From Chlamydiota bacterium (GTDB lineage Bacteria; Chlamydiota; Chlamydiia; Chlamydiales; Rhabdochlamydiaceae): a DNA stretch of 64,000 nucleotides. A program made the translations under genes and the position numbers. Positions 45,344-54,317 of the stretch are shown piece by piece. The stretch lies in the NCBI GenBank assembly GCA_026398435.1, contig JAPLSW010000032.1:58816-122815 (forward strand), read 5' to 3'. How positions within the stretch are numbered: the first letter of the stretch is position 1; every line of letters starts with the position of its first letter. A model generated the notes under the pieces. It was not told the DNA's origin and made no database searches. It saw nothing but the letters and a program-made list of their open reading frames with translations.

Positions 45344-45367
45344 TCGCCATGCTTTCAAGCATGGCGA
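45344..45367. repeat. Perfect 11-bp inverted repeat after the ankyrin-like gene
   Basis: TCGCCATGCTT and AAGCATGGCGA are separated by two bases. The hairpin lies 50 bases past the ankyrin-like stop and about 145 bases from the convergent ddl stop. No T-run follows on either side. It may protect or end the transcript, or be a protein-binding palindrome. Confidence 0.5.
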
Positions 45368-45511
45368 ACTTATCTACAGACCTATGACAAATTCAGAATC
45401 CCAGCTTCTATGCTTTACCAAAGGATACTTGACTCCGAGCTGCCTCCCTCTTGTAAAGACAGGGAAAAGGCTATGCAAATAGTTCCTTATCGATCCACTT
45501 TTCACTCTGAC

Positions 45512-46627
45512 TCAAGAAACAGAAGACTCTGCCTTAAATGATGTGGTAAGAAGAGATTCTTTATCATGCCTTTCTATAGCTAGATCTATAAGCCTACCAA
45601 CCAATTCTCTATAACTCACACCACTTGCCTCCCAAAGCCTTGGGAAAACACTAAGTTTCGTAAATCCAGGGATAGTATTGATTTCATTCACTAAGAACCT
45701 GCCATCTTCCGTTAAAAAGCAATCCACTCTTCCCATACCCTCACAGCAGAGCACTCTATAAGTCTTAATGACAAGATCCTGAATCTCTTTAATCTGCTGA
45801 GGGCTTATTTGTGCTGGTATGACAAAGGTGCAGCAATCATCGACATATTTAGCATCCCAGGAATTAAACTCTCCATTCGCAATCACCTCTCCTGGTAAGG
45901 AAGCAATAGGACGCTCATTACCCATGACGGAGCATTCTATTTCCCGTCCTTTGATAAATTCTTCGATGAGGATCTTTCGATCGTAGCTAAAGGCAAGATC
46001 TATTGCCTTGATAAACTCCTCTTCTGTTTTTACTTTAGAAATACCGATGGAAGAACCGTTATTTGCAGGCTTTACAAAAAGAGGAAGTCCGAGCTGATCT
46101 ACAATCTCAGAGAAACTCATTTGCACTTTTTGGAAATCGTAAAATGTCAAAAACTTACCGATCGGAATTCCAGCGTCTCTCATAAGCCTTTTCATAACGT
46201 CTTTATCCATACCAACAGCCGAGCCTAAAACACTTGCCCCTACAAAAGGGACTCCTGCAAGTTTCAGAAGCCCTTGTATTGTGCCATCTTCCCCATTGGT
46301 ACCATGGACAATGGGAAACACTACATCAAGGGGCTCTCTTAACCCTTGATTGGATAGTCCGACTAGTGGATTGCCATCTTTTTTAGGAACGAGAGCTATA
46401 GAATCATCGGTTTCATGAAGACAAACCATTTTAGGGTTGTCTTCATGAAGGAGATATTGCTCTGCATCACGAAGATGCCATTCCCCACTTTTATCTATAC
46501 CGATAAGCACCGGTTCATACTTTTCTAGGTCAAGAGACTCGAAGATGGTCTTTGCAGAAAGAAGTGACACTTCATGCTCAGAGGATTTGCCGCCAAAAAT
46601 GATCCCTACTCGAATTTTTCTTTGCAT
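45512..46627 (-). CDS. ddl: D-alanine--D-alanine ligase, stand-alone
   Basis: An ATP-grasp ligase that makes D-Ala-D-Ala for peptidoglycan. At 371 residues it has FGGKSSEHEVS (11-21), FPIVHGTNGEDGT (104-116), VKPANNGSSIGISKV (185-199) and the metal-binding VNEINTIPGFT near residue 320. AAGGAG lies nine bases before the ATG at 46627; an in-frame ATG at 46690 would add 21 unlikely residues. In Chlamydiaceae Ddl is fused to MurC, so a separate ddl is notable. It is divergent from the ATP-grasp gene across 83 bases. Confidence 0.93.
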   Translation of the reverse strand: MQRKIRVGIIFGGKSSEHEVSLLSAKTIFESLDLEKYEPVLIGIDKSGEWHLRDAEQYLLHEDNPKMVCLHETDDSIALVPKKDGNPLVGLSNQGLREPLDVVFPIVHGTNGEDGTIQGLLKLAGVPFVGASVLGSAVGMDKDVMKRLMRDAGIPIGKFLTFYDFQKVQMSFSEIVDQLGLPLFVKPANNGSSIGISKVKTEEEFIKAIDLAFSYDRKILIEEFIKGREIECSVMGNERPIASLPGEVIANGEFNSWDAKYVDDCCTFVIPAQISPQQIKEIQDLVIKTYRVLCCEGMGRVDCFLTEDGRFLVNEINTIPGFTKLSVFPRLWEASGVSYRELVGRLIDLAIERHDKESLLTTSFKAESSVS

Positions 46628-46710
46628 AATGTAGAACTCCTTAAGAAGAATTAAATGTACCCAATGTATATACTGAAAGATCACTGGCAAAGTCTAGAGT
46701 TAACGCATTT

Positions 46711-47811
46711 ATGACAAAAATCTACATAGCAAATACCCAATTCGAATGGGAACTAGAGCAAAAGAGCGCTCCAACTCTTGAAGCTTCTTTTCACATCCAT
46801 CCTATTTACCTACAGCTCCAGTTCCTATCCTACCTTTATAGCCAGGAGACAGATGTTGCTCTCACAACTATTTTGCCAGATCCTGATTATAGAAAAAGAC
46901 TAGAAAATCTAGGACTTAAAACTCCGCAGACAGAACTATTTTCTTATAAAACCCTTCCTAAAGCAGAGATCGACTGCTGGGGAAGGACCCCATCAATTGC
47001 AAATTTTGCAGAAAAACACCATCTTCCATTTTCTATGCCTAACTGGTCCTGCGTTAAAGAAGTAAATTCCAAAGAATTCTCCTTCACTCATGCAGATAAG
47101 CTCGAAGGAGCTTGCCTTTTACACAATGAAAAGGAATCTGCAAATTGGATAGAGAGCGCAACAGGACCCCGTGTACTTAAATCAGTATATGGCCTGTCGG
47201 GACGAGGGCACTTCCTTTTACAAAATGGTCTTGAACCACAAGCGAAATCCTTCCTAGAAAAGCAGTGGAAACTAAACCATCCTGTCATTGCAGAGCCTTG
47301 GGTAGAAAGAGTTCTAGATTTCAGCACCCAATGGATCATTTCTGAAGAAGGAGCAACTACCTACCTTGGCGTTACACTTTGCAAAAATGATCTGCGAGGG
47401 TCTTATAAAAAAACGATCGTGCTACCGAGTGACAGCATTGGAGAGGAATATCAACCACATCTTGCAGAGCACAAAAAAAAAGCTGAAGCGATTCTTACCC
47501 TGATGACCAAAAAAGGTTTTTTTGGCCCTGTTGGCATTGATGCTATGATCTACAAAAAAGAGAGCACTGAAGCTCTTCATCCGATCGTTGAAATCAATGC
47601 ACGTAAAACAATGGGATGGGTTGCACTCACTTTGCAGAGAACATATTTTTCAGAAAAAATCATTTCAATGAGTTATGAAAATGGATCGCAAGAAACAAAC
47701 TTACTTCCTAATTTCGGAGTAAATCACGAGGGAAAAATAACTTCATTTTCCAAAGCACTTCATCTACAAATTCATTCACAAAATAAATCATGGAAAGATG
47801 TTTACAATTAA
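46711..47811 (+). CDS. Uncharacterised ATP-grasp ligase beside ddl and murA
   Basis: A 366-residue cytoplasmic protein with an ATP-grasp core I cannot assign to a known substrate. The nucleotide loop is RVLKSVYGLSGRGHF (about 151-165), the adenine-binding region is PVIAEPWVERVLDF (about 191-204), and the metal-binding motif is VEINARKTMGWVAL (about 293-306). The first 140 residues form a variable pre-ATP-grasp domain with DCWGRTPSIANF. ATP-grasp ligases join a carboxylate to an amine or thiol. Neighbours are ddl (divergent) and murA, which starts 45 bases downstream on the same strand. A role in cell-wall precursor or dipeptide synthesis is inferred from that context alone. Confidence 0.75.
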   Translation: MTKIYIANTQFEWELEQKSAPTLEASFHIHPIYLQLQFLSYLYSQETDVALTTILPDPDYRKRLENLGLKTPQTELFSYKTLPKAEIDCWGRTPSIANFAEKHHLPFSMPNWSCVKEVNSKEFSFTHADKLEGACLLHNEKESANWIESATGPRVLKSVYGLSGRGHFLLQNGLEPQAKSFLEKQWKLNHPVIAEPWVERVLDFSTQWIISEEGATTYLGVTLCKNDLRGSYKKTIVLPSDSIGEEYQPHLAEHKKKAEAILTLMTKKGFFGPVGIDAMIYKKESTEALHPIVEINARKTMGWVALTLQRTYFSEKIISMSYENGSQETNLLPNFGVNHEGKITSFSKALHLQIHSQNKSWKDVYN

Positions 47812-47856
47812 TCCCTTTCCGCGATAAGAATGGTAGAAGAATGCGAGGAAATGTTC

Positions 47857-49260
47857 ATGGAAATCTTACGAATTAAAGGTGGCTTTCCGCTTGAAGGAAA
47901 AGTCAAAGCGGCTGGAGCAAAAAATGCAGTGACTAAAATCTTAGTCGCATCTCTTATTTCAGATAAGAGATGTACTCTACACAATGTTCCCAACATTGCG
48001 GAAGTAGAAGTCACAGTAGACCTTTGTAAGGAAATAGGATCTGAAATCCATTGGGATAGAAAGGAAGGGGTCATCGAGATCATTACGAAAGATCTTAAAA
48101 CCACTTTTATTCCACAACGCTTTTCCGGCGCTAATAGAATTCCTATTCTTATGATCGGAGCGCTTCTTGGAAGAACCGATCAAGATATCCGCGTACCGAC
48201 AGCGGGCGGTTGCCAAATCGGCAAGAGGCCTGTTGATTTTCATATCCAGTCTCTTGAAAAACTCGGCGCTGTCATTGAATACCAAAACATGGAAAAAGAA
48301 GGAGCCTATTTAGCAAGAGCTCCTGGCGGCCTTAAAGGAACTATCATTCATTTACCTTACCCTTCTGTTGGCGCAACTGAAAACTCGATCCTTGCGGCAG
48401 TTAAAGCTAAGGGAACAACTGTTATAAAGAATGCAGCTGTAGAACCAGAAATTCTAGATCTCGTTCTTTTCCTCCAAAAACTAGGGGTAATGATCTCGTT
48501 TGATGTAGATAGAACCATTCAAATACAATACACCGAGCAATTCTACGAAGTAGAACACACTGTAGTTACCGATCGAATCGAAGCAGCCTCCTTTGGAATG
48601 GCAGCTATTGCTAGTAAGGGGAAAATTTTTGTAGAAGGTGCACAGCATCAACATATGATCACCTTTCTCAATAAACTACGCGAAGTAAATGCTGGCTTTA
48701 ACATCAGAAATGATGGGATAGAATTTTTCTATAAAGGACCTCTTAAAGGGGGAATCCATTTAGAAACAGAAGTTCATCCAGGATTCATGACTGACTGGCA
48801 ACAACCCTTTGTCGTATTACTCACACAAGCACAAGGGTTTTCTACAATCCATGAAACAGTCTATGAAAATCGCTTTGGTTATACAGATATGTTAAAGCAA
48901 ATGGGAGCCGATATAGAACTCTCCACAAGCTGCCTTGGCTGCAAAGAATGTCGTTTTGCTCATCAAGGCTTCTATCATAGCTTAATGGTTAAAGGACCTA
49001 CTCCTCTTTCTTCCAAGAAAATTGCAATTCCAGATCTTCGCGCAGGATTTGCTTATGTGCTAGCCGCCCTGATTGCTCCCGACGAAAGCATCATCACCAA
49101 CATTTACAATCTCGATAGGGGATATGAGCATTTGGTAGAAAAACTCTCAAGCGTTGGCGCTCATATTTCTAGAGAGCGACAAATCAAAGATGTTAAAGAA
49201 AAAATTTCATCTATGCAAGCAGCCTCGATTTTAACGGAAAATACCCCTAAAACACCTTGA
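47857..49260 (+). CDS. murA: UDP-N-acetylglucosamine 1-carboxyvinyltransferase
   Basis: First committed step of peptidoglycan synthesis. I use ATG 47857, which follows GAGGAA and puts Lys22 and Asn23 (GAKNAVTK) at the E. coli positions; ATG at 47830 and 47851 are in frame. The active-site loop GGCQIGKRPVDFHI holds Cys119. At this site C. trachomatis MurA has Asp, which makes it resistant to fosfomycin, so this enzyme keeps the sensitive residue. At 467 residues it is longer than usual, with a C-x2-C-x2-C insertion (Cys359, 362, 365) and a C-terminal tail. Co-directional with the ATP-grasp gene. Confidence 0.95.
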   Translation: MEILRIKGGFPLEGKVKAAGAKNAVTKILVASLISDKRCTLHNVPNIAEVEVTVDLCKEIGSEIHWDRKEGVIEIITKDLKTTFIPQRFSGANRIPILMIGALLGRTDQDIRVPTAGGCQIGKRPVDFHIQSLEKLGAVIEYQNMEKEGAYLARAPGGLKGTIIHLPYPSVGATENSILAAVKAKGTTVIKNAAVEPEILDLVLFLQKLGVMISFDVDRTIQIQYTEQFYEVEHTVVTDRIEAASFGMAAIASKGKIFVEGAQHQHMITFLNKLREVNAGFNIRNDGIEFFYKGPLKGGIHLETEVHPGFMTDWQQPFVVLLTQAQGFSTIHETVYENRFGYTDMLKQMGADIELSTSCLGCKECRFAHQGFYHSLMVKGPTPLSSKKIAIPDLRAGFAYVLAALIAPDESIITNIYNLDRGYEHLVEKLSSVGAHISRERQIKDVKEKISSMQAASILTENTPKTP

Positions 49261-49320
49261 CTATTGCGTTGAGACTGCTTTAAGCTTTTGGGATCAATTT
49301 AAGCCAATTAATCCCATTTT

Positions 49321-50307
49321 ATGCTACTTGCCACTCAATCGCCGTCTCCCTGGAGACTAGCGCAAAGAAAAAATTTTACAGACTGGAAAACTCTAGCTCA
49401 CTTCCTCGAGCTAGACACATCTCACTATGCCAAGATAGTCGAAATCGCCCACTTCCCCCTTAACCTACCTTTACGACTTGCAGAGAAAATAGAAAAGAAC
49501 TCTTTTGACGACCCCATTTTACGACAATTTCTCCCAATAATTGAGGAAGGGACCCAAGTTGAAGGATTCACTATAGACCCGGTTGGAGATTTAAGTGCTC
49601 GTAAAGGGGACAAACTGCTGCACAAATATGAAGGAAGAGCGCTACTTATCACAACAAGCGCTTGCGCGATGCATTGCAGGTATTGCTTTAGAAGAAATTT
49701 TCCCTATGAAAACCAAGATAAGACTTTTACTGAAGAACTAGAAATCCTCCAAAATGACCATTCTATAAAAGAAATCATCTTGAGTGGAGGAGATCCCCTA
49801 TCTCTTAGCAATGAGCTCTTACGATCTTTACTTACAAGACTCGGTGAAATTCCTCATATTACTAAAATTCGCTTTCACTCCCGATTCCCTATAGGAATAC
49901 CAGAAAGGATCGATGAGGAATTTCTCACTCTTCTTGCAGAGCTTCCAAAGCAAGTAATTTTCATTATTCATAGCAATCATCCGAGAGAACTAGATGAAGA
50001 TGTCTTAGGCTCTTTAAAAAAGCTCCAGAAGCTAGGCATCCCCATTCTTAATCAGTCGGTACTTCTTAAAGGGGTCAATGACTCTTTTGAAACGATGAAA
50101 GAGCTTTTAGAAAAGCTCATAGATAACGGAATCCTTCCTTACTATCTCCATCAACTGGATCGAGCAGAAGGAGTTTCCCATTTTGAAACTTCTGAAGAAT
50201 TTGGCAAAGATCTGCTTGCTCAGCTTGCTAAAGTTCTTCCTGGATATGCTATCCCTAGATATGTCAGAGAAATCGCCGGAAAAAATTCAAAGACTCCTAT
50301 TTTTTAG
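49321..50307 (+). CDS. epmB: EpmB/KamA-family radical SAM lysine 2,3-aminomutase
   Basis: A radical SAM enzyme of 328 residues with the cluster motif ACAMHCRYCF (Cys115, Cys119, Cys122), preceded by KYEGRALLITTS and followed by RRNFPYE. These features and the short length fit EpmB, which makes (R)-beta-lysine for modification of elongation factor P; longer KamA enzymes serve lysine fermentation. ILSGGDPL is the conserved second motif. Neither EpmA nor efp is visible in the window, so the target is inferred. A terminator follows at 50383-50406. Confidence 0.85.
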   Translation: MLLATQSPSPWRLAQRKNFTDWKTLAHFLELDTSHYAKIVEIAHFPLNLPLRLAEKIEKNSFDDPILRQFLPIIEEGTQVEGFTIDPVGDLSARKGDKLLHKYEGRALLITTSACAMHCRYCFRRNFPYENQDKTFTEELEILQNDHSIKEIILSGGDPLSLSNELLRSLLTRLGEIPHITKIRFHSRFPIGIPERIDEEFLTLLAELPKQVIFIIHSNHPRELDEDVLGSLKKLQKLGIPILNQSVLLKGVNDSFETMKELLEKLIDNGILPYYLHQLDRAEGVSHFETSEEFGKDLLAQLAKVLPGYAIPRYVREIAGKNSKTPIF

Positions 50308-50382
50308 CGGTAGCTTTTTTTAAGCCTTGGTAAAATGTCCTGTAAAAAAAGTTAAGTGATAGCAAGATCAGCTTCTTAAATT

Positions 50383-50406
50383 GTCTCACAGTCTGTGAGA
50401 CTTTTT
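50383..50406 (+). terminator. Intrinsic terminator of the epmB-like gene
   Basis: GTCTCACA and TGTGAGAC form a perfect 8-bp stem with a three-base loop, followed by five T residues. It lies about 75 bases past the stop codon and before the convergent argS. Confidence 0.85.
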
Positions 50407-50437
50407 CCTAAAATCGGCAAAAGCCTGCATTAAAAAA

Positions 50438-52198
50438 CTACATTCTTTCTACAATTCTCAGTCCTAAAATATTTAACCCCTTAGCAAGAATACGCGCTGT
50501 CACTTCACATAAAAGCAAACGGCTGTCCTCTTCGGCAACCCCTTCAACTCTGCAATCTCTATAGAAGGCATTAAATGCCTCTGAAAGACCGTAGAGATAG
50601 TCAGTAAGTCTATTCGGGAGAAGATCCCTTGTCATAGCCTCTAAAGTCTCTCCAAACTGCCTGATATGGATTGCTAATGCGATTTCTGAAGGATGAACTA
50701 AGGAGATAGGAGAGGTTTGCATAAGATCTTCTATATTTTTTTGCCCTTTTCTTTTGATACCCTGAACTCGCACATAAGCATAAAGAAGAAAAGCGGCTGT
50801 ATTCCCTTCAAATTTAAGCATCCTCTCATAGCTAAAGAGGTAGTCCTTTATTCTGTGACAAGAAAGATCGGCATACTTCACAGCTCCAATACCTAAAGCC
50901 ACTGCTAGGTCGCTTTTCTCTTGAGGAGATGCATCAGGGAGGCGAATTTCTATGATCTCTCTTGATTGCCTAACAGCTTCTAAAAGTAGATCTATGAGCT
51001 TTTCAGTGTCACCCGATCTTGTTTTAAACTTTTTCCCATCAGCTCCAAGAACGACGCCAAATGTAACATGATCCAGCTGTACCTTACTCGGATCGTAATA
51101 TTTAGCTTTTTCTGCCGCTTGAAATACTTGCTGGAAATGCAGAGCTTGACCGGCATCAGTAACGCAGATAATACGATCGGCTTTTTCCACATCTACTCTA
51201 TGCCTAAGAGCTGCCATGTCTGTCGTCTCGTAGTTGTACCCACCATCAGACTTCTGCACTATCATGGGAAGAGGCTCACCATCTCTACCGATAAACCCAT
51301 CCATAAATATACATTTTGCTCCACCGGACATTGTAACAAGACCTTTGCTCTCAAGGTCTTTCACAATATCAGCGAGTTGGGGATTATAAAAAGATTCTCC
51401 CCTTTCAATGAGAGAAACATCCATAAGATCATATATCTCTTGGAACGCTGTGCGAGAAATTTCACAGATCATTTGCCAGGCTTTTAAAGAAGCTGTATCT
51501 CCACTTTGTAGTTTTACCACTTGCAGCTGAGCTTTCTTTTTAAAATCAGCATCTTCATCAAATTTTTTCTTAGAAGCCTTATACCACTCCATAAGGTGGG
51601 GAAGGTCAGTAGCCTCTTCACCGCTTAGAACTTTTGGTTGAAACTCATTTAAATACATGATGAGCATGCCAAATTGCGTCCCCCAATCACCCACGTGATT
51701 GAGTCTTAAAACATCATGTCCTATAAACTCAAAAAGACGGGCAATGCAATCACCGATGATTGTAGACCTAAGGTGTCCAACATGAAGCTCTTTTGCAATA
51801 TTAGGAGAGGAAAATTCTACGATAATCTTCTGCTTTTTCTCAGGTAGTGGAACTCCAAGCCTTTCATCCGCAAGAACCTCATTAATTTCCTTTGATAAAA
51901 ACTGCGTATCCACCGTCATATTAATGAATCCAGGCCCTGCAATTTCAATCTTGGAAAGAATTGAGTCTTTATCTTCCTTAAGCAGATTAACGATGGCTTC
52001 AGCTACTTGCCTTGGATTTTTTTTTAGCTCTTTGGCAATCTTTAGTGAGTTATTGCATTGGTAATGCCCGAACTGAGGCTGGCTGCTTTGGACGACTTCT
52101 GGCTCCAGAAGTACGCTATCGTGAGGCAGCTGAGCACCAAATTCACCTTTTAAGGCACCCTCTAGCTTTTGCTGAAGCCTATGAAGAATCGTCTGCAT
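50438..52198 (-). CDS. argS: Arginyl-tRNA synthetase
   Basis: Class I synthetase of 586 residues. The N-terminal Add1 domain (about 1-115) binds the tRNA D-loop. The HIGH motif is HVGH at 139-142 in the context SSPNIAKELHVGHLR. The KMSKS equivalent is degenerate (GKKFKTRSGDT), as is usual for ArgS. A C-terminal helical anticodon domain (LTDYLYGLSEAFNAFYRDC) completes it. In C. trachomatis argS (CT454) neighbours murA (CT455); here they remain about 1.2 kb apart. Ldh ends 12 bases upstream. Confidence 0.97.
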   Translation of the reverse strand: MQTILHRLQQKLEGALKGEFGAQLPHDSVLLEPEVVQSSQPQFGHYQCNNSLKIAKELKKNPRQVAEAIVNLLKEDKDSILSKIEIAGPGFINMTVDTQFLSKEINEVLADERLGVPLPEKKQKIIVEFSSPNIAKELHVGHLRSTIIGDCIARLFEFIGHDVLRLNHVGDWGTQFGMLIMYLNEFQPKVLSGEEATDLPHLMEWYKASKKKFDEDADFKKKAQLQVVKLQSGDTASLKAWQMICEISRTAFQEIYDLMDVSLIERGESFYNPQLADIVKDLESKGLVTMSGGAKCIFMDGFIGRDGEPLPMIVQKSDGGYNYETTDMAALRHRVDVEKADRIICVTDAGQALHFQQVFQAAEKAKYYDPSKVQLDHVTFGVVLGADGKKFKTRSGDTEKLIDLLLEAVRQSREIIEIRLPDASPQEKSDLAVALGIGAVKYADLSCHRIKDYLFSYERMLKFEGNTAAFLLYAYVRVQGIKRKGQKNIEDLMQTSPISLVHPSEIALAIHIRQFGETLEAMTRDLLPNRLTDYLYGLSEAFNAFYRDCRVEGVAEEDSRLLLCEVTARILAKGLNILGLRIVERM

Positions 52199-52210
52199 GG
52201 AGTATTTCCT

Positions 52211-53317
52211 TTACTGAGCGTGATGATAAAAAGGCTTTTCTTTGCGCTTACCTATTTTATACTTAAGCCTATACTCAGCAAGGGAATTAGCCGCGTGATT
52301 TGTCGAATACCCATTTTGCTCAGCAATATCAAAAATAGTTAGCAGCTGATCATATAGTTTATCTGTTTTGCTGCGAGCAACTTCAGGATTGTACCCTTCG
52401 ACCAGAAGCTCATCAGACACATTGATAAGTCCACCGGCATTAATTACATAGTCCGGAGCATATAAAATCCCACGCTTCATGAGTTCCTCTCCATCTCTTT
52501 CTGTAAGGAGCTGGTTATTAGCCGCTCCGGCTACAATTTTACACTTGAGTTGAGGAATCGTTCTTACATTGAGAAATCCACCTAGAGCGCAAGGGGAGAA
52601 AACATCACAATCAACCTTGTGTATTTCATCAGGAGCGCAGTACGAGGCCCCATATTGCTTAGCAAGTTTTATCACTCTATCCATCGCAACATCACTTAGT
52701 ATGAGCTTTGCTCCATTCCAAAACAAAATATCCGCAAGAATGCTTCCGACGCTACCAATACCTTGAATGGCAATTTTTTTATCTTTTACAGAATCAGTTC
52801 CATAGACTTTCTTTAAAGCTGCTTGGATACCTCTATACACACCCCATGCAGTGAAATAGGAAGGGTTACCGCTACTTTTTTCATGATTTAACCCAGTAAC
52901 ATATTTTGTAGATCGACTAATCGTCGCCACATCATCCATACTGCAACCAACATCTTCTGCGCAAGTATAGAGACCCCGTAAACTCTCGACAGCTCTTCCA
53001 AAAGAAAGAAGCATTTGCTCTGTCTTTCCTTTTGCTGGATCAAGAATGATAACACTCTTAGCGCCACCAACTCCACACTCAGCAACCGCCGATTTATAGG
53101 TCATAGCTTTAGAGAGTCTTAAAACATCCGTTAGAGCGTCGTCGAAATTCGCATATGGATAAATCCTTGTTCCTCCGAGTGAGGGCCCAAATGTCGTATT
53201 ATGAATGCAAATAATGGCAAGGAGTCCTGTTGCATCGTCTCTTACCTTAACTATCTTCTCGTATCCTTCAACGAATATTTCCTCTACTTGGAGTGTATCT
53301 TGTAAAATTAAGGCCAT
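52211..53317 (-). CDS. ldh: Leucine dehydrogenase
   Basis: NAD-dependent oxidative deamination of branched-chain amino acids, or the reverse. At 368 residues it has the substrate domain with GGTRIYPYANFDDAL, the catalytic lysines Lys75 (MTYK) and Lys87 (GGAK), and a Rossmann domain with IQGIGSVGSILAD. C. trachomatis carries a similar gene (CT773), but not next to argS. GGGAGAAGCC precedes the ATG. Possibly co-transcribed with argS, which starts 12 bases after its stop. Confidence 0.93.
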   Translation of the reverse strand: MALILQDTLQVEEIFVEGYEKIVKVRDDATGLLAIICIHNTTFGPSLGGTRIYPYANFDDALTDVLRLSKAMTYKSAVAECGVGGAKSVIILDPAKGKTEQMLLSFGRAVESLRGLYTCAEDVGCSMDDVATISRSTKYVTGLNHEKSSGNPSYFTAWGVYRGIQAALKKVYGTDSVKDKKIAIQGIGSVGSILADILFWNGAKLILSDVAMDRVIKLAKQYGASYCAPDEIHKVDCDVFSPCALGGFLNVRTIPQLKCKIVAGAANNQLLTERDGEELMKRGILYAPDYVINAGGLINVSDELLVEGYNPEVARSKTDKLYDQLLTIFDIAEQNGYSTNHAANSLAEYRLKYKIGKRKEKPFYHHAQ

Positions 53318-53579
53318 GGCTTCTCCCTATCAATTAAGAAAATTAATAACTTCGTACGATAAATCAATATAGAGTAACACTGTTTCTAAGAGAAATCAAC
53401 CAATCATTTCAAAGCGGGGATTGGCATTTCGAGAAATATTGAATAGATTTATTGAGGGAAAATCCCTGGTTAAAAGCTTGATAGATAATACTTTTATAAG
53501 GTAGACTCGTGGTTTTACTATAGAATTTTCTTCTTAAATACAGCTCTGCAAAGAGTGTTTTTTACTATCAGAGGTTTAA

Positions 53580-54317
53580 ATGGCATCGCTTGTGATTACA
53601 GAAACTCTTAAAGATGAGTTACATAGCTTTTTGCAAAAAAACAAGAAAGCGGACTTGATCACCACTTACCTCTATTTCTTAGAGAAAAAATTCAACTGCA
53701 AACCAGTTCTTTTTATCAGAGAAAAGACGATTTACCAAAGCCAAGATGCTCTCATTAAAAGCCTTGAAGACCAAGGTAAACTCTGGCGAGAAACAGAAAT
53801 TAAGATCCAGACCGGCCCGCAAGGGGTAAACGAACTAACGAAAAAGGTTTATATTTGTCCATTTACCGGAAAGGTTTTTGGCGACAATACCCATCCGAAT
53901 CCCCAAGACGCAATCTATGACTGGGTGTCAAAATGTCCAGAAAACACTGAGCGAATCGGAGGTCTTAAAGTAAAAAGATTTTTTGTTTCTGAAGACGCTG
54001 AAGTTATTAAGAATTATATCGTAAAAAGAAAAGAACCTATCAAAAAAATAGTATATTCTTCTGTTGTAACAGGTAAACTCTTTAACAACAAATCTACTGT
54101 GATTGAAGATTTCATCAAGAGCCAACTAAAACCGATCCCTCTTGGAGAAGTAACGAACCAAAATAGATTCCAGATTGAAGAATCCTTCTTAAATTTCATC
54201 CAAAATCATCTAGAAGAAGGGAAAATAGCCTCTTTTGTAGAAGCCCTTTCCCAAGTAGAAGAATTTTCCTCCTACCTAGACCAATGGCTTGAAGAAGACA
54301 GCAAAGACGAAGTGTAA
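53580..54317 (+). CDS. Conserved chlamydial protein, CT538-like
   Basis: A 245-residue soluble protein without a known function, resembling C. trachomatis CT538 by position (followed by the tsaE gene CT537 and the exonuclease CT536). Conserved-looking elements are KVYICPFTGKVFGDNTHPNPQDAIYDW at about residues 93-119 and a repeat-like second unit, SSVVTGKLFNNKSTVIEDFI. The two halves share a tGKlF-type turn, suggesting internal duplication. AGAGGT lies four bases before the ATG, and the stop overlaps the tsaE ATG by one base. Confidence 0.75.
   Translation: MASLVITETLKDELHSFLQKNKKADLITTYLYFLEKKFNCKPVLFIREKTIYQSQDALIKSLEDQGKLWRETEIKIQTGPQGVNELTKKVYICPFTGKVFGDNTHPNPQDAIYDWVSKCPENTERIGGLKVKRFFVSEDAEVIKNYIVKRKEPIKKIVYSSVVTGKLFNNKSTVIEDFIKSQLKPIPLGEVTNQNRFQIEESFLNFIQNHLEEGKIASFVEALSQVEEFSSYLDQWLEEDSKDEV

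Noticed and set aside
45314..45541. Plus-strand frame of 75 codons after the ankyrin-like gene
   Set aside because: It runs through a palindrome, overlaps the 3' end of ddl in antisense and has no ribosome binding site or family resemblance.
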